Shown: positions 40,136-49,160, counted from the stretch's first letter. The stretch: DNA of 64,000 nt from G963668185 sp963668185 (GCA_963668185.1 OY764162.1:2108001-2172000), one strand, 5' to 3'. Notes: generated by a model not told the origin, from the letters alone. Translations and numbers: made by a program.

Positions 40136-41317
40136 ATGTCTAAGCTGTCCTTGATCCTGGCTGTGGCCGCGCTACTGCTTCTGCCTGCCGGGATCGCTTT
40201 TGCTCAGGAAGGAGAGCCGCAGCCTAGTGTCGGTTCCATTTCCGACTACACCGATGATGGCGGCACGGTTCACAACAACGGCGCCATCACCGTGACGCTG
40301 AACGCCGTGCCGCTTCCTGCTGCTGGCGCCGCCTATGAAGGTTGGCTGATCAACGACCGAGGCTCTGTGCAGCAGAGCATCGGGATCATTGACGTTGTCG
40401 CAGACGGGACCGAAGGCACCGGAAGCGGCAGCCTGACCTACAGGAGCCCGGGTGAAGACCTCATAGCTTCCTATGACAAGCTGGTTATCACCGCCGAGCC
40501 CGTCCCCGATGACGATCCCGCGCCTTCGGATGTCATAGCTTTCAGCGCCTCCGTGCCGAAGGCGGCCATGCAGTACATTCGGGAACTGCTCTCAAGCGCG
40601 TCGGAAGGCGACAGCATGGGGTATCTCGGCCAGTTGCGGGCGCAGACAATGATTGCGGCTGACGACGCGCGGCAAGCGGCTGTGGCCCAGAACATCGCCC
40701 AGATCAAGATGCATGCCGAGGCCATGGTCAACGCGATCGAAGGCATGGGCGGCGATAACTACGGCGACCACGACGGAGACGGCGCCACAGCCGACAATGG
40801 CGATGGCGTGGGCCTCCTCGCGCACTCCGCTAACCGTGATCGCGCCCTGTACGCCGCCGTTGGCGCGCAGGATGTCAGCACAGTTCTTGACAACGCGGCC
40901 GCCGTTCACGCATACGGCGCCTACGTTGACGAAGCCCTGATGGGCGCCAGAGACGCGGGACTGGAAGTGCTGGCGGCGGAGATTCCCTTGCTGGCTAGCA
41001 CTTATGCGGCCAACGCCGCAAGCCTGATGGACGCGGCCTTGAATGGCTTTACGTCCACTGATTCGACTACGGGCGCATTGACGCTGGAGCCCGGCGTGGT
41101 TCACATGTATGAGGCGGCGCAGGCCATGGCGACTTATACGCTGCAGCCGGGATCAGCCGGCCTGCCCCCGACTGCCGGCCCGATGCTCGACTCCTTGTCC
41201 GTGGGCGATAGTGCAGTTCCGGTCGTTGTCAGCGGCGCTTTGGTAGCCGCCATTGCGCTTCTGGTTTCCGGCGGAATACTCGTAACGGTTCGCAGAAGGA
41301 CCCAGAGTTCCGCATAA
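40136..41317 (+). CDS. Secreted RskA-like domain protein with C-terminal membrane anchor
   Basis: The 393-residue protein has a signal peptide (residues 1-23, ending AFA), then a beta-rich segment (about 40-145) with AAYEGWLINDRG and YDKLVITAEPVPDD that resembles the external RskA domain. A helical region follows with an acidic Asp/Gly loop (DHDGDGATADNGDG) that could bind calcium. A C-terminal helix (VVVSGALVAAIALLVSGGI) ends in RRRTQSS. It is therefore anchored outside the membrane. It lacks a zinc anti-sigma domain. Placed just after the sigma/anti-sigma pair, it may be a target or sensor of that system (inference). Confidence 0.72.
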   Translation: MSKLSLILAVAALLLLPAGIAFAQEGEPQPSVGSISDYTDDGGTVHNNGAITVTLNAVPLPAAGAAYEGWLINDRGSVQQSIGIIDVVADGTEGTGSGSLTYRSPGEDLIASYDKLVITAEPVPDDDPAPSDVIAFSASVPKAAMQYIRELLSSASEGDSMGYLGQLRAQTMIAADDARQAAVAQNIAQIKMHAEAMVNAIEGMGGDNYGDHDGDGATADNGDGVGLLAHSANRDRALYAAVGAQDVSTVLDNAAAVHAYGAYVDEALMGARDAGLEVLAAEIPLLASTYAANAASLMDAALNGFTSTDSTTGALTLEPGVVHMYEAAQAMATYTLQPGSAGLPPTAGPMLDSLSVGDSAVPVVVSGALVAAIALLVSGGILVTVRRRTQSSA

Positions 41318-41339
41318 GCTCCTTACGGCAGAACACGAG

Positions 41340-41371
41340 AGAGGCTCCGTTGCCGACGCAGCGGGGCCTCT
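41340..41371 (+). terminator. Hairpin terminator candidate after the RskA-like protein
   Basis: The stem pairs AGAGGC with GCCTCT, CCG with CGG and TGC with GCA, each separated by a T-G wobble, closing on a four-base CGAC loop. It starts 22 bases after the stop and is followed by TGTAAT, with no long T-run. This probably separates the secreted-protein gene from the lipoprotein gene. Confidence 0.55.
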
Positions 41372-41452
41372 TGTAATATGCGCGCACCTGCGTGCCGGCG
41401 CCCATGGGCGGCTTGCACTGCTGCGTTTTACCTGGTGGAGCACTACTCGAAC

Positions 41453-42151
41453 ATGAAGCGATGGCTGGCTATCCTTGCCCTGACCTGTTTCCTGGCCGTC
41501 GCCTCCGCTTGTGGCGCATCCGAGGACGCCCCCAGCGTGACCCCCACTCCCCCGGACGTTGCCACCATTCTCAGGCTGACCGGCGAGACCATGCAGAACC
41601 TGTCCACGTTCCATGTGCGGCTGGAGCACGAAGGGGGAACGACACAGTTCGCCCCCGGTGTAGTTCTGAGCGAGGCTGATGCTGAAATCATAAATCCGGA
41701 CCGCATGGGAGCCTCGTTCAAGGCCCAGTTCGGGACCCTGGCGGTCAACTCGGAGTTCGTTGCGATAGGGGAAGACAACTGGCTGACAAACCCCCTGTCT
41801 GGCGAGTGGGAGCCAATAGACGCAGACGTAAGCCCGCTCGGCTTCTTCAACCCCCGCCGGGGCATCAACACGATCCTGGCGGAAGTTCACAGCGTCGAAG
41901 AACCGCCGGGCGTCAATGGCACGGTGTACACGCTGAACGGCAGCGTCCCGGCCAAAGCCCTGGAGTCACTGCTCGGCCCTTCCATCGAAGGAGCAACGGT
42001 CGCCGCTAGGCTCGTCATCGACACCGATGGCTACTATCTGACCGAGGCCAGGGTGGACGGCAGGGTTGTGCCCACCGACGTTGAAGGCGTAGTACGGCTC
42101 CTTTGGCTGTCGAGATTCAACGAGCCGATGACTGTCGAGGCGCCGCAGTAA
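41453..42151 (+). CDS. LppX/LprAFG-like lipoprotein
   Basis: The 232-residue protein has a lipoprotein signal peptide ending in the lipobox VASAC and a short Thr/Pro spacer. It continues with a half-barrel domain containing LRLTGETMQNLSTFHVRLEHEGG and repeating beta-hairpins typical of LppX_LprAFG. Mycobacterial relatives carry glycolipids or triacylglycerol between inner and outer layers. The MFS transporter gene lies directly downstream, as LprG sits beside the Rv1410 MFS transporter in mycobacteria. That parallel supports a lipid-export pair (inference). The ATG at 41453 is chosen because the signal peptide starts there. Confidence 0.8.
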   Translation: MKRWLAILALTCFLAVASACGASEDAPSVTPTPPDVATILRLTGETMQNLSTFHVRLEHEGGTTQFAPGVVLSEADAEIINPDRMGASFKAQFGTLAVNSEFVAIGEDNWLTNPLSGEWEPIDADVSPLGFFNPRRGINTILAEVHSVEEPPGVNGTVYTLNGSVPAKALESLLGPSIEGATVAARLVIDTDGYYLTEARVDGRVVPTDVEGVVRLLWLSRFNEPMTVEAPQ

Positions 42152-42232
42152 CCCTCGGGCGCATGCGTCATGTTCGGCCACACATCTCCCTGTCCCGCTG
42201 CATAGAGCGACTGCTGCGGCGTCAGAGGCATC

Positions 42233-43768
42233 GTGTTCCTTAAGGCGCTGCTGCGTTCTTTTGGTATCGGGGACGGTCGGATACCCCCGAACATCGCCCT
42301 CATTCCGGTCTGCGCCGGCGTGTTCGTCGCAGCCGACGATCAGACCGTAATCGTCACCATCCTGCCCGAGGTGCTCCTGGATCTCGGCGTACAGTTGAAC
42401 GAGTTGGACAGCGGCGCTTGGACCATCACCGCCTATCTGCTGGGCTACGTCGCGGCCATGCCCCTGATGGGCAGGGTATCCGACGTCTGGGGCCGCAAGC
42501 AGATGTACATTGGGGCAATGATCCTGTTCATTCTGGGCTCCATAGGAGCAGCCCTGGCCGGCGGGCTCTGGTGGCTCGTTGCCGCCAGGGTAGCCCAGGC
42601 GATCGGCGCAGGCGCGCTGGTACCCGTCTCGATCGCGATCGTCGGAGACCTCTACTCGCCCGGAAACCGGGCCGTCCCGCTCGGAATGGTGGGGGCGTCT
42701 GCCGAAGCCGGAGGCGTGGTGGGGCCGCTTTGGGGCGGCCTCATCGTGAAGTTCCTGGACTGGCCCTGGGTGTTCTGGGTGAACATTCCCCTCGGACTCA
42801 TCATCATCTTCTTCGTAATGACGATGCTTGGCAGGAGCCGCTCCCAGGGAGGCTCGATCGACGTCATCGGCGGCATCCTGGTCGCGATCAGCCTCAGCGC
42901 GTTTACTCTGGGACTGGACAGGATCGGCGAGCCGGACCTTCTCATGGTCGGCTACCTCGCAATGTCTGCGGCGACGATTGGCCTCTTCATATCAAGGCAA
43001 ATCTCGATTCCCGAGCCACTGCTGCCGCTCTCGATGTTCAGGATCAGGCCGTTCAGCGCCGCCAACATCACGCACCTCCTGATAGGCGCCGCGCTGATCA
43101 TCGGCATGGTCACGGTACCGTTGATGGCCAACACCGTACACGAGGAGTCCGCCCTGGAAGGCGGCCTGCGCCTCATGCGGATGACGGCTGCGATGGCCGT
43201 TGGCGCTGTCATCGGCGGGTACGCGTGCAGGCGCCTTGACTACCGTCTTCCCTCCTGGATCGGTCTTGCCTTGGCAGCCATCGGGTACGTCATGATGAGC
43301 ACCTGGGGTCTGGAGGTCGGTCAGGTTGCCATGACAGTGCCCCTGGTACTCGGGGGCATCGGGTTCGGGTTGCTCATCGCGCCCATATCGCTGGCCGCGA
43401 TTAACTCCGTGACGGCCGAGGTCAGAGGAGTGGCCGCCGCGATGGTAACGGCGATGCGACTTGTGGGAATGACGGCCGGCATTGCTGCGATAGCGGCCTG
43501 GGGGACGGGGCGCTTTACTGACCTCACCGTCGGCATGTCGCTTCCCCTTCCCCAGTCCGGCGATACTCCCGAGGAATCGCAGGCCCGCGCCGACCTGTTC
43601 ACTGCCGAGTTGATCGACATCGGGCTGTCGCTCTTCAGCAACTTCTTTGTCTTCGCCGCTATTCTGTGCATGGTCGCGCTCGTTCCGGCGGCATTCATGG
43701 CGTGGAACTACGTGCAGACGCGGGAGAGCGAGGCGGCGCTTCAGGAACAGCCGGCCGAGTTCCAGTAG
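42233..43768 (+). CDS. MFS transporter, DHA2-like (14-helix drug or lipid exporter)
   Basis: The 511-residue protein shows the MFS A motif PLMGRVSDVWGRKQMY, the antiporter motif C-like stretch GMVGASAEAGGVVGPLWGG, and about 14 hydrophobic helices, matching the EmrB/QacA-type DHA2 family. The start is GTG at 42233 with AGAGG upstream. The preceding lipoprotein gene ends 81 bases before. In mycobacteria an LprG-type lipoprotein and an MFS protein work together in triacylglyceride transport; a drug-export role is the alternative. Confidence 0.88.
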   Translation: MFLKALLRSFGIGDGRIPPNIALIPVCAGVFVAADDQTVIVTILPEVLLDLGVQLNELDSGAWTITAYLLGYVAAMPLMGRVSDVWGRKQMYIGAMILFILGSIGAALAGGLWWLVAARVAQAIGAGALVPVSIAIVGDLYSPGNRAVPLGMVGASAEAGGVVGPLWGGLIVKFLDWPWVFWVNIPLGLIIIFFVMTMLGRSRSQGGSIDVIGGILVAISLSAFTLGLDRIGEPDLLMVGYLAMSAATIGLFISRQISIPEPLLPLSMFRIRPFSAANITHLLIGAALIIGMVTVPLMANTVHEESALEGGLRLMRMTAAMAVGAVIGGYACRRLDYRLPSWIGLALAAIGYVMMSTWGLEVGQVAMTVPLVLGGIGFGLLIAPISLAAINSVTAEVRGVAAAMVTAMRLVGMTAGIAAIAAWGTGRFTDLTVGMSLPLPQSGDTPEESQARADLFTAELIDIGLSLFSNFFVFAAILCMVALVPAAFMAWNYVQTRESEAALQEQPAEFQ

Positions 43769-43796
43769 CCTCGACAGCCCGGCCCATGGGACGGGC

Positions 43797-45206
43797 CTAC
43801 GATCGCAGCTTTAGATACTTGAACAGCAGCGGATGCTCCGCCTTCGCGGCGGCCATGGCGGCGCCCACAACCTCCCGCAGAGTGAAGTGGGCCGTCGGCT
43901 GCGTGCGCAGTTTGAACAGGTGATAGCACTCGCGCAGGTTCATCAGGGAAAGCACCCGTCGCCTGTGGGCGTGCGTGGCCACGTACGGAGCGATAGCGGG
44001 TAGCTCCCCGGAAAGCCGCTCGAACGCCCTGGACGACAGTTCCACGGCGTCATCGAAGCGGGAAGTCAGGCCCGCCTCCCTGACGCGCGGCGGCGTCACA
44101 AATCCGTTCGCCGCCGTCAGAGGTTGCGCTATGTACGTCTGCATCCGGTGCCGGGAGAACTCCCTGTAAGCGCCGTAGTCCATTACAAGCTCGAACCCGT
44201 AGCAGACCGATTCGAGTTCGCGAAGGGGAACGTCATGGTCGCCCATCCTTCCAAGAGCCTCTTCGACCAGCGCCTTGCGGCCGTCCGCGTCCAGCCCTCC
44301 GGCGGCGCTCCAGGCCGCCGCGTACGGCTGCGACGAAGAGCGGTACAGCAGTGCTGCGACCAGCTTGCGTTCCGCGTCCGGATCGGCGTGCGCCAGCCTA
44401 GCCTCGAGTCCGTTTGGTGTGCGACCGTCGTCGTCAGCCGGGCTTGCCGCCGCGTCGGCGTCGAACCGTGCGGCAGTCTCCCGAAGGGCGGTCCGAGTCA
44501 GGGAGATGTACTCGTTCCTGTCGGCGTACTTGATGAGCGTCGGCGTCACCGCCTTGGCCTGCGCCTTCATATCCTCGCCTATCTGCCGCGCCTCGCCCAG
44601 GTTCGACGACAGCAGCTTGCTTACCGCGTGCTCCATCCCCCGCGCGTTGATCGTGAGCCCCACGTTGGTGAGCGTCGCGGCGGGGAGCAGGAACCGCGCG
44701 TTGTCGATCGCGCGGCGTCGGAGCCGATTGGCGTACGCCCTGTCACTCTCGCGCGCGCCCTGCCTGACAACGCCTCGCAGATACGTCTGAAGCGCCTCGG
44801 AAATGGCTTCGTAGGCTTCGAACAGCGCCCTGCAAGTCTCTATGTACTCGTCTCGAAGACCGTGCCCATCGAGTTCGTCCGGCACGTGAAAGTTGTTCCG
44901 CTCGATCACCAGGTATCTGGATGAAAGCTCGGTGTAGGACGCCAGTCGATTGTCCTCTATCTCATCGCACGCCAGCCTGGAGACGTTCTCGATCGCCATG
45001 TGGATTACCGCGTGCTCGGCCACCGAGGCGTGACCGTAGTTGAGCACGACCCGCTCGTGGAACTCGGCCGCCCTGGACTCGGAGACGCGCTCCGCCATCA
45101 CGTCGAACGGCTCTGAAGAGCGCGACGTCATGGCGAACGCCACGGCAATCTGCTCTTCCGTGAGGTTCCTTGGGTCCAGAGGATAGATGCGTCTATGCGC
45201 CGGCAT
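43797..45206 (-). CDS. thyX: Tandem-domain flavin-dependent thymidylate synthase (ThyX-like)
   Basis: ThyX methylates dUMP using FAD and methylene-folate. This protein has about 469 residues, twice the usual length, and contains two Thy1-like halves. The N-terminal half reads NRLASYTELSSRYLVIERN, keeping Ser, Glu, Ser, Arg and Tyr of the RHRxxSxNExSxRY signature but lacking RH. The C-terminal half reads YREFSRHRMQTYIAQP, keeping RHR but not the rest. NARGMEHAVSKLLSSN and NLRECYHLFKLRTQPTAHF are the paired dUMP-side helices. It lies 100 bases after the pdh genes. ATG 45206 is preferred to a TTG at 45224. Confidence 0.85.
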   Translation of the reverse strand: MPAHRRIYPLDPRNLTEEQIAVAFAMTSRSSEPFDVMAERVSESRAAEFHERVVLNYGHASVAEHAVIHMAIENVSRLACDEIEDNRLASYTELSSRYLVIERNNFHVPDELDGHGLRDEYIETCRALFEAYEAISEALQTYLRGVVRQGARESDRAYANRLRRRAIDNARFLLPAATLTNVGLTINARGMEHAVSKLLSSNLGEARQIGEDMKAQAKAVTPTLIKYADRNEYISLTRTALRETAARFDADAAASPADDDGRTPNGLEARLAHADPDAERKLVAALLYRSSSQPYAAAWSAAGGLDADGRKALVEEALGRMGDHDVPLRELESVCYGFELVMDYGAYREFSRHRMQTYIAQPLTAANGFVTPPRVREAGLTSRFDDAVELSSRAFERLSGELPAIAPYVATHAHRRRVLSLMNLRECYHLFKLRTQPTAHFTLREVVGAAMAAAKAEHPLLFKYLKLRS

Positions 45207-45309
45207 ATTCCGTTCGGACGCCAACTACGTCAACCCCGTATCCCCGCGGCATCGGAGGGAAGCGCCCAGCCAACGGCAGCACGGGCCTTGTCCACGAACT
45301 CACGGCCGG

Positions 45310-47082
45310 CTATACGAGCAGCGAAAGCGGCGTCTCCAGAAGGGATTTGACCTCCATCATGAACTGCGCCCCCTCGGCGCCGTCAACCACCCTGTGATCC
45401 GCCGAGAGCGTGGCGGTCATCATCTCCCGGATCACGATGTCGTCGCCCTGCACCACGGCCCGCTTCTCCACAGTTCCCGCGGCCAGCACGCCCGTCTGCG
45501 GCGGGTGAATGATCGCAGTGAAGCTCGTCACGTCGAACATGCCCAGGTTGCTCGTGGAGAACGTTGAGCCGGTGTACTCTTCGTTGTGCAGCGTCCCGGA
45601 CTTTGACCGTGCGATCAGGTCCCTGGCGGCCTCGGAAATCTCTCTGAGCGCCTTGTCGCCGCAATCCAGGATGGCCGGAACGATTAGCCCGGACTCCTCC
45701 GCGACCGCGATACCGATGTTGATCCGCTCGTTCATCTGAATGCCATCTTCCTTGAAGAACGAATTGAACTTCGGATACCTCTTGATCGCTCCAACGCAGG
45801 CGGTGACGATCATGTCGTTGACGCTTATCCTCACGCCCTGAGCTTCCAGCGACTCATTGATCTGCCGCCGCAGGCTCATGGCCTCGGTCATGTCGATATC
45901 GGACGTGATGTAGAAGTGCGGCTGTTCCTGCTTGCTTCTGACCGTCACCCTGGCGATTTGCTGTCTCATGCGGGACAGCGGCACCACTTCGCTCGTGCCG
46001 ACAGCGTCCCCTGCCGCCGGGGTCGGCGCCTGCATGACAGGCTCAAGGTCCGGCTCTGGGACCGGAGACTCGGCCTCCTGCGACGGGTCACCGACGGCAA
46101 CCCCGACCGCAGCATCCTCAACCTCATCGATTACGAACGGCTCCAGGTCCGGCTCCGGCAACGCAGCCTCTTCTTCCTCCACCACTTCGACCTCCGCCGC
46201 AGGCTCATCAATCTCTTCAGTAACCTCCTCTTCTTCCACTACTTCAACCTCTGCCACAGGCTCCTCTACCTCTTCAGCAGCTTCCCCTTCTTCGGCAGCA
46301 TCGACCAAGGCCACAGGCTCCACGGATTCCTCGGCAGCCTCCTCCTCTTCCACCACTTCAACCTCCGCCACAGCCTCCTCAGACTCTTCGGCAGCCTCTT
46401 CCTCTTCCACCACTTCAACCTCCGCCACAGCCTCCTCAGACTCTTCGGCAGCCTCCTCCTCTTCCGCCACTTCAACCTCCGCCACAGGCTCCTCGACCTT
46501 TTCGGCAGCCTGTTCCTCCTCCGGCTCTTCTGCACTCGCGACAGCCTCCTCAACCCCTTCCTCCGCTGAGGCGGCGAACGCGATTACGTCGTCCTTCACA
46601 ACTCGACCGCCGGGGCCGGTCCCCACAACCAGGCTGATGTCGATTCCGCGCTCTTCCGCGAGCCTTCGAGCAAGCGGTGACGCCCTCGCTGGTCCGGCCG
46701 GCGCGGAGGGCGCGGGCTCTGGGGCGGGCGCGGTCACTTGGGCCGGCGCCTCTTGCACGGCAGCCTCGGCCGGCTCCGCGCCGTCCTCGGACTCCGGGCC
46801 CGCATCCGGCGGATCCACGGACGCGAATCCCGACAGGTCTTCGTCCGCCTCAGCCACAACGGCGATGGTCTGGCCGACCGGCACTGTGGCCCCCTCTCCG
46901 ACCAGGATCATGCGCAGCGTACCGTCAGCGTAGGACTCGAACTCCACGATCGCCTTGTCGGTCTCGATCTCGGCGATCGCTTCTCCCATCTGCACGGATG
47001 CGCCTTCGCCCTTGAGCCAGCGGACGATAGTCCCTTCCTGCATGTCGTAACCCATCTGTGGCATAGTCAATTCAGTCGCCAC
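45310..47082 (-). CDS. pdhC: Dihydrolipoamide acyltransferase (E2) of a pyruvate/2-oxo acid dehydrogenase complex
   Basis: The 590-residue E2 has an N-terminal lipoyl domain with lipoylated Lys43 (EIETDKAIVEFES), an E1/E3-binding domain (about 132-170, SPLARRLAEERGIDISLVVG) and a catalytic domain ending in the active-site SADHRVVDGAEGAQF (His about 563). The linker between binding and catalytic domains is not Ala/Pro-rich. It is a very acidic tandem repeat of 19 residues in about seven copies (residues about 183-310). The E1 and E3 genes lie directly upstream on the same strand. Confidence 0.94.
   Translation of the reverse strand: MATELTMPQMGYDMQEGTIVRWLKGEGASVQMGEAIAEIETDKAIVEFESYADGTLRMILVGEGATVPVGQTIAVVAEADEDLSGFASVDPPDAGPESEDGAEPAEAAVQEAPAQVTAPAPEPAPSAPAGPARASPLARRLAEERGIDISLVVGTGPGGRVVKDDVIAFAASAEEGVEEAVASAEEPEEEQAAEKVEEPVAEVEVAEEEEAAEESEEAVAEVEVVEEEEAAEESEEAVAEVEVVEEEEAAEESVEPVALVDAAEEGEAAEEVEEPVAEVEVVEEEEVTEEIDEPAAEVEVVEEEEAALPEPDLEPFVIDEVEDAAVGVAVGDPSQEAESPVPEPDLEPVMQAPTPAAGDAVGTSEVVPLSRMRQQIARVTVRSKQEQPHFYITSDIDMTEAMSLRRQINESLEAQGVRISVNDMIVTACVGAIKRYPKFNSFFKEDGIQMNERINIGIAVAEESGLIVPAILDCGDKALREISEAARDLIARSKSGTLHNEEYTGSTFSTSNLGMFDVTSFTAIIHPPQTGVLAAGTVEKRAVVQGDDIVIREMMTATLSADHRVVDGAEGAQFMMEVKSLLETPLSLLV
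46153..46536 (-). repeat. 57-base coding tandem repeat in the E2 linker
   Basis: About seven imperfect units of 57 bases encode EVEVVEEEEAAEESEEAVA-like 19-residue blocks. The central units are nearly identical and the outer ones diverge (for example LVDAAEEGEAAEEVEEPVA). This gives a highly negative, probably extended or helical linker. Confidence 0.88.
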
Positions 47083-47175
47083 TCTTCGGCCTCCTTTAGT
47101 TGATCACCGCCGGACTTGGACCCGTCCGCTGGCCCTTGCTGGTTCTGCCGCTCTCACCGGGCTCAACGGTCAGGA

Positions 47176-48153
47176 CTAAAGTCCAAGGCGGTTGTCTATC
47201 TCGGCAATCACCGAGTCCACATTTGGAATAACCTTCTCCTCGAGATTGCGCGCGTACGGGCTTGGCACGTCCATCCCGCCTACTCGCACAACCGGTCCGT
47301 CCAGGTAGTCGAACGCCTGCTCATGGATCTGGCTGGCAATCTCGCCAGCAAAGCCGCCCGTACGCCAACTCTCCTCGACAACGACCGCGCGGCTCGTCTT
47401 GCGGACCGATTCGAGCACCGTGTCCATGTCGAGCGGGCACAGTGTCCGCAGATCGATCACCTCCGCGCTCGTTCCCATCCCATCTAGCTGTTCAGCCGCC
47501 TGCTCCGCCACGCGCGCCATTCGGGAGTAGCCTACGAGCGTCACGTCGTCCCCCTCCCGAACTACCTCAGCCTGTCCGAAAGGCACCTCGTAGTAGTCGT
47601 CCGGCACTTCGCCGCCCACCCCATACAGCAGGGAGTGTTCCGAGAAGATCACCGGGTCGTCATCGGACAGGGCCGTCCTCAGAAGGCCAAGCGCGTCGTA
47701 AGGGTTGGAGGGCGTCACAACCTTCAGCCCCGGCACAGAAGCGAGCCACGGCTCGAACGACTGGGAGTGCGTAGCCCCAAGCTGTCCGCCGCCGCCGGTA
47801 ACCGTCCGTATGACAAGCGGTACGGATATCTGGCCGTTCGACATGTACCTGAGCTTAGCCGCATGGTTCACAACCTGGTCCATGGCAAGCAGCAGGAAGT
47901 TGATCGTCATGATCTCGGCGATGGGCCGCAGCCCTCCCATCGCGGCGCCCACCGCGGCGCCCACGATAGCCGACTCTGCGAGCGGCGCATCGATGACTCG
48001 CTTCTCACCGAACTCCTCCAGAAACCCTCTCGTGACCGCGTACGCTCCGCCATAGTCTCCGATGTCCTCACCCACCATGAAGACTCGGTTGTCGTTCGTA
48101 AGGGCCTCGCGCAGACCCTTGGCTATGGCTTCCCGGACGATCATCCTAGGCAT
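47176..48153 (-). CDS. pdhB: Pyruvate/2-oxo acid dehydrogenase E1 component, beta subunit
   Basis: The 325-residue subunit has the transketolase pyrimidine-domain pattern (VREAIAKGLREAL, then FMVGEDIGDYGGAYAVTRGF and DAPLAESAIVGAAVGAAMGG) and the C-terminal transketolase domain with VVVEESWRTGGFAGEIASQI. It pairs with the alpha subunit to decarboxylate a 2-oxo acid on thiamine diphosphate. The ATG at 48153 overlaps the pdhA end by 8 bases, ensuring coupled synthesis; an ATG three codons later is possible. Confidence 0.93.
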   Translation of the reverse strand: MPRMIVREAIAKGLREALTNDNRVFMVGEDIGDYGGAYAVTRGFLEEFGEKRVIDAPLAESAIVGAAVGAAMGGLRPIAEIMTINFLLLAMDQVVNHAAKLRYMSNGQISVPLVIRTVTGGGGQLGATHSQSFEPWLASVPGLKVVTPSNPYDALGLLRTALSDDDPVIFSEHSLLYGVGGEVPDDYYEVPFGQAEVVREGDDVTLVGYSRMARVAEQAAEQLDGMGTSAEVIDLRTLCPLDMDTVLESVRKTSRAVVVEESWRTGGFAGEIASQIHEQAFDYLDGPVVRVGGMDVPSPYARNLEEKVIPNVDSVIAEIDNRLGL

Positions 48154-49120
48154 AGACGTTGTCCGCGATGTCGTTCGGGTCCGGCGCATCGCTCTCCTCG
48201 GCGAACCTGACCGCCTTAGCCACCGTTCTATCTACCTCTTCGTTGATTCCCTTCACGGTATCGCCGGTCATGACCTCGTTCTCTAGCGCAAGCTCTTGGA
48301 ACCTGGCGATCGGGTCCCGCACCTGCCAGAAGCTGACCTCTTTCGAGTCTCGGTAGTTAGATGGATCCGCCACGGAGTGGCCCCGAAACCTGTATGTCAT
48401 CGCCTCGATGAAGACAGGCCCGCCGCCGGCTCTGATTCGCTCCAGCGCCTTCAGGGTCGTATCCCTAACCGCCATCAGGTCCATGCCGTCTATCTGCGCC
48501 GAAGGCAGGCCGTAGGCGTCCGCGCTCAGGTAGATGTCTTTGCCCAGCGCGTGAGTTTTCTCGACGTGCGTTCCCATTCCGTACAGGTTGTTCTCCAGTA
48601 GGAACAGGACCGGCAGCTTCCAGACCGCGGCTAGATTGATCGACTCGTGGAATTCTCCCTCGTTTACCGCGCCGTCGCCGAAGAAGCAGAGCACTACCCG
48701 GTCTTCCTCCCGATACTTGATCGCGTGAGCCAACCCTGCCGCAATCGGCAGCTGGCCGCCCACTATCGCGTACCCGCCCATGAACCCCTTCGACACGTCA
48801 AACAGGTGCATCGAGCCGCCCTTGCCGCCGCTGCTGCCCGTGGCCTTGCCGCACAGCTCCGCCATCACGGCGCGGGGGTCCATGCCCTTGGCAAGCGCGT
48901 GACCGTGGTCGCGGTAGTGGCTTACCACGTAGTCGTCGTCCCGCAGGCATGGGATGGCGCCTGCCGCCACGGCTTCCTGCCCTATGTACAGGTGAAGGAA
49001 GCCGCGAATCTTGCCCTGCATGTACAGTCGCGAACTCTCTTCCTCAAACCGGCGAATGAGCACCATCAGCCTGTGAAGCTCGATGGCCGTATCGGCATCT
49101 ATGTTAAACGCAGAATTCAC
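48146..49120 (-). CDS. pdhA: Pyruvate/2-oxo acid dehydrogenase E1 component, alpha subunit
   Basis: The 324-residue subunit has YIGQEAVAAGAIPCLRDDDY, GKGGSMHLFDVSKGFMGGYA and the thiamine-diphosphate motif FFGDGAVNEGEFHESINLA followed by FLLENN. The phosphorylation-loop region TYRFRGHSVADPSNYR is typical of pyruvate/acetoin dehydrogenase E1 alpha. The gene lies 99 bases downstream of lpd. Pyruvate is the most likely substrate; acetoin or branched-chain oxo acids cannot be excluded. Confidence 0.94.
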   Translation of the reverse strand: MNSAFNIDADTAIELHRLMVLIRRFEEESSRLYMQGKIRGFLHLYIGQEAVAAGAIPCLRDDDYVVSHYRDHGHALAKGMDPRAVMAELCGKATGSSGGKGGSMHLFDVSKGFMGGYAIVGGQLPIAAGLAHAIKYREEDRVVLCFFGDGAVNEGEFHESINLAAVWKLPVLFLLENNLYGMGTHVEKTHALGKDIYLSADAYGLPSAQIDGMDLMAVRDTTLKALERIRAGGGPVFIEAMTYRFRGHSVADPSNYRDSKEVSFWQVRDPIARFQELALENEVMTGDTVKGINEEVDRTVAKAVRFAEESDAPDPNDIADNVYA

Positions 49121-49160
49121 GCTTTGCCGACCTCAACAGTCTTCCATAGCCTTCGGAACG

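Noticed and set aside
45932..46933. 333-codon Ser/Thr-rich plus-strand frame
   Set aside because: It is the antisense reading of the acidic Glu-rich repeat in the E2 gene; its Ser/Thr richness is an artefact of GAG/GAA codons read in reverse.
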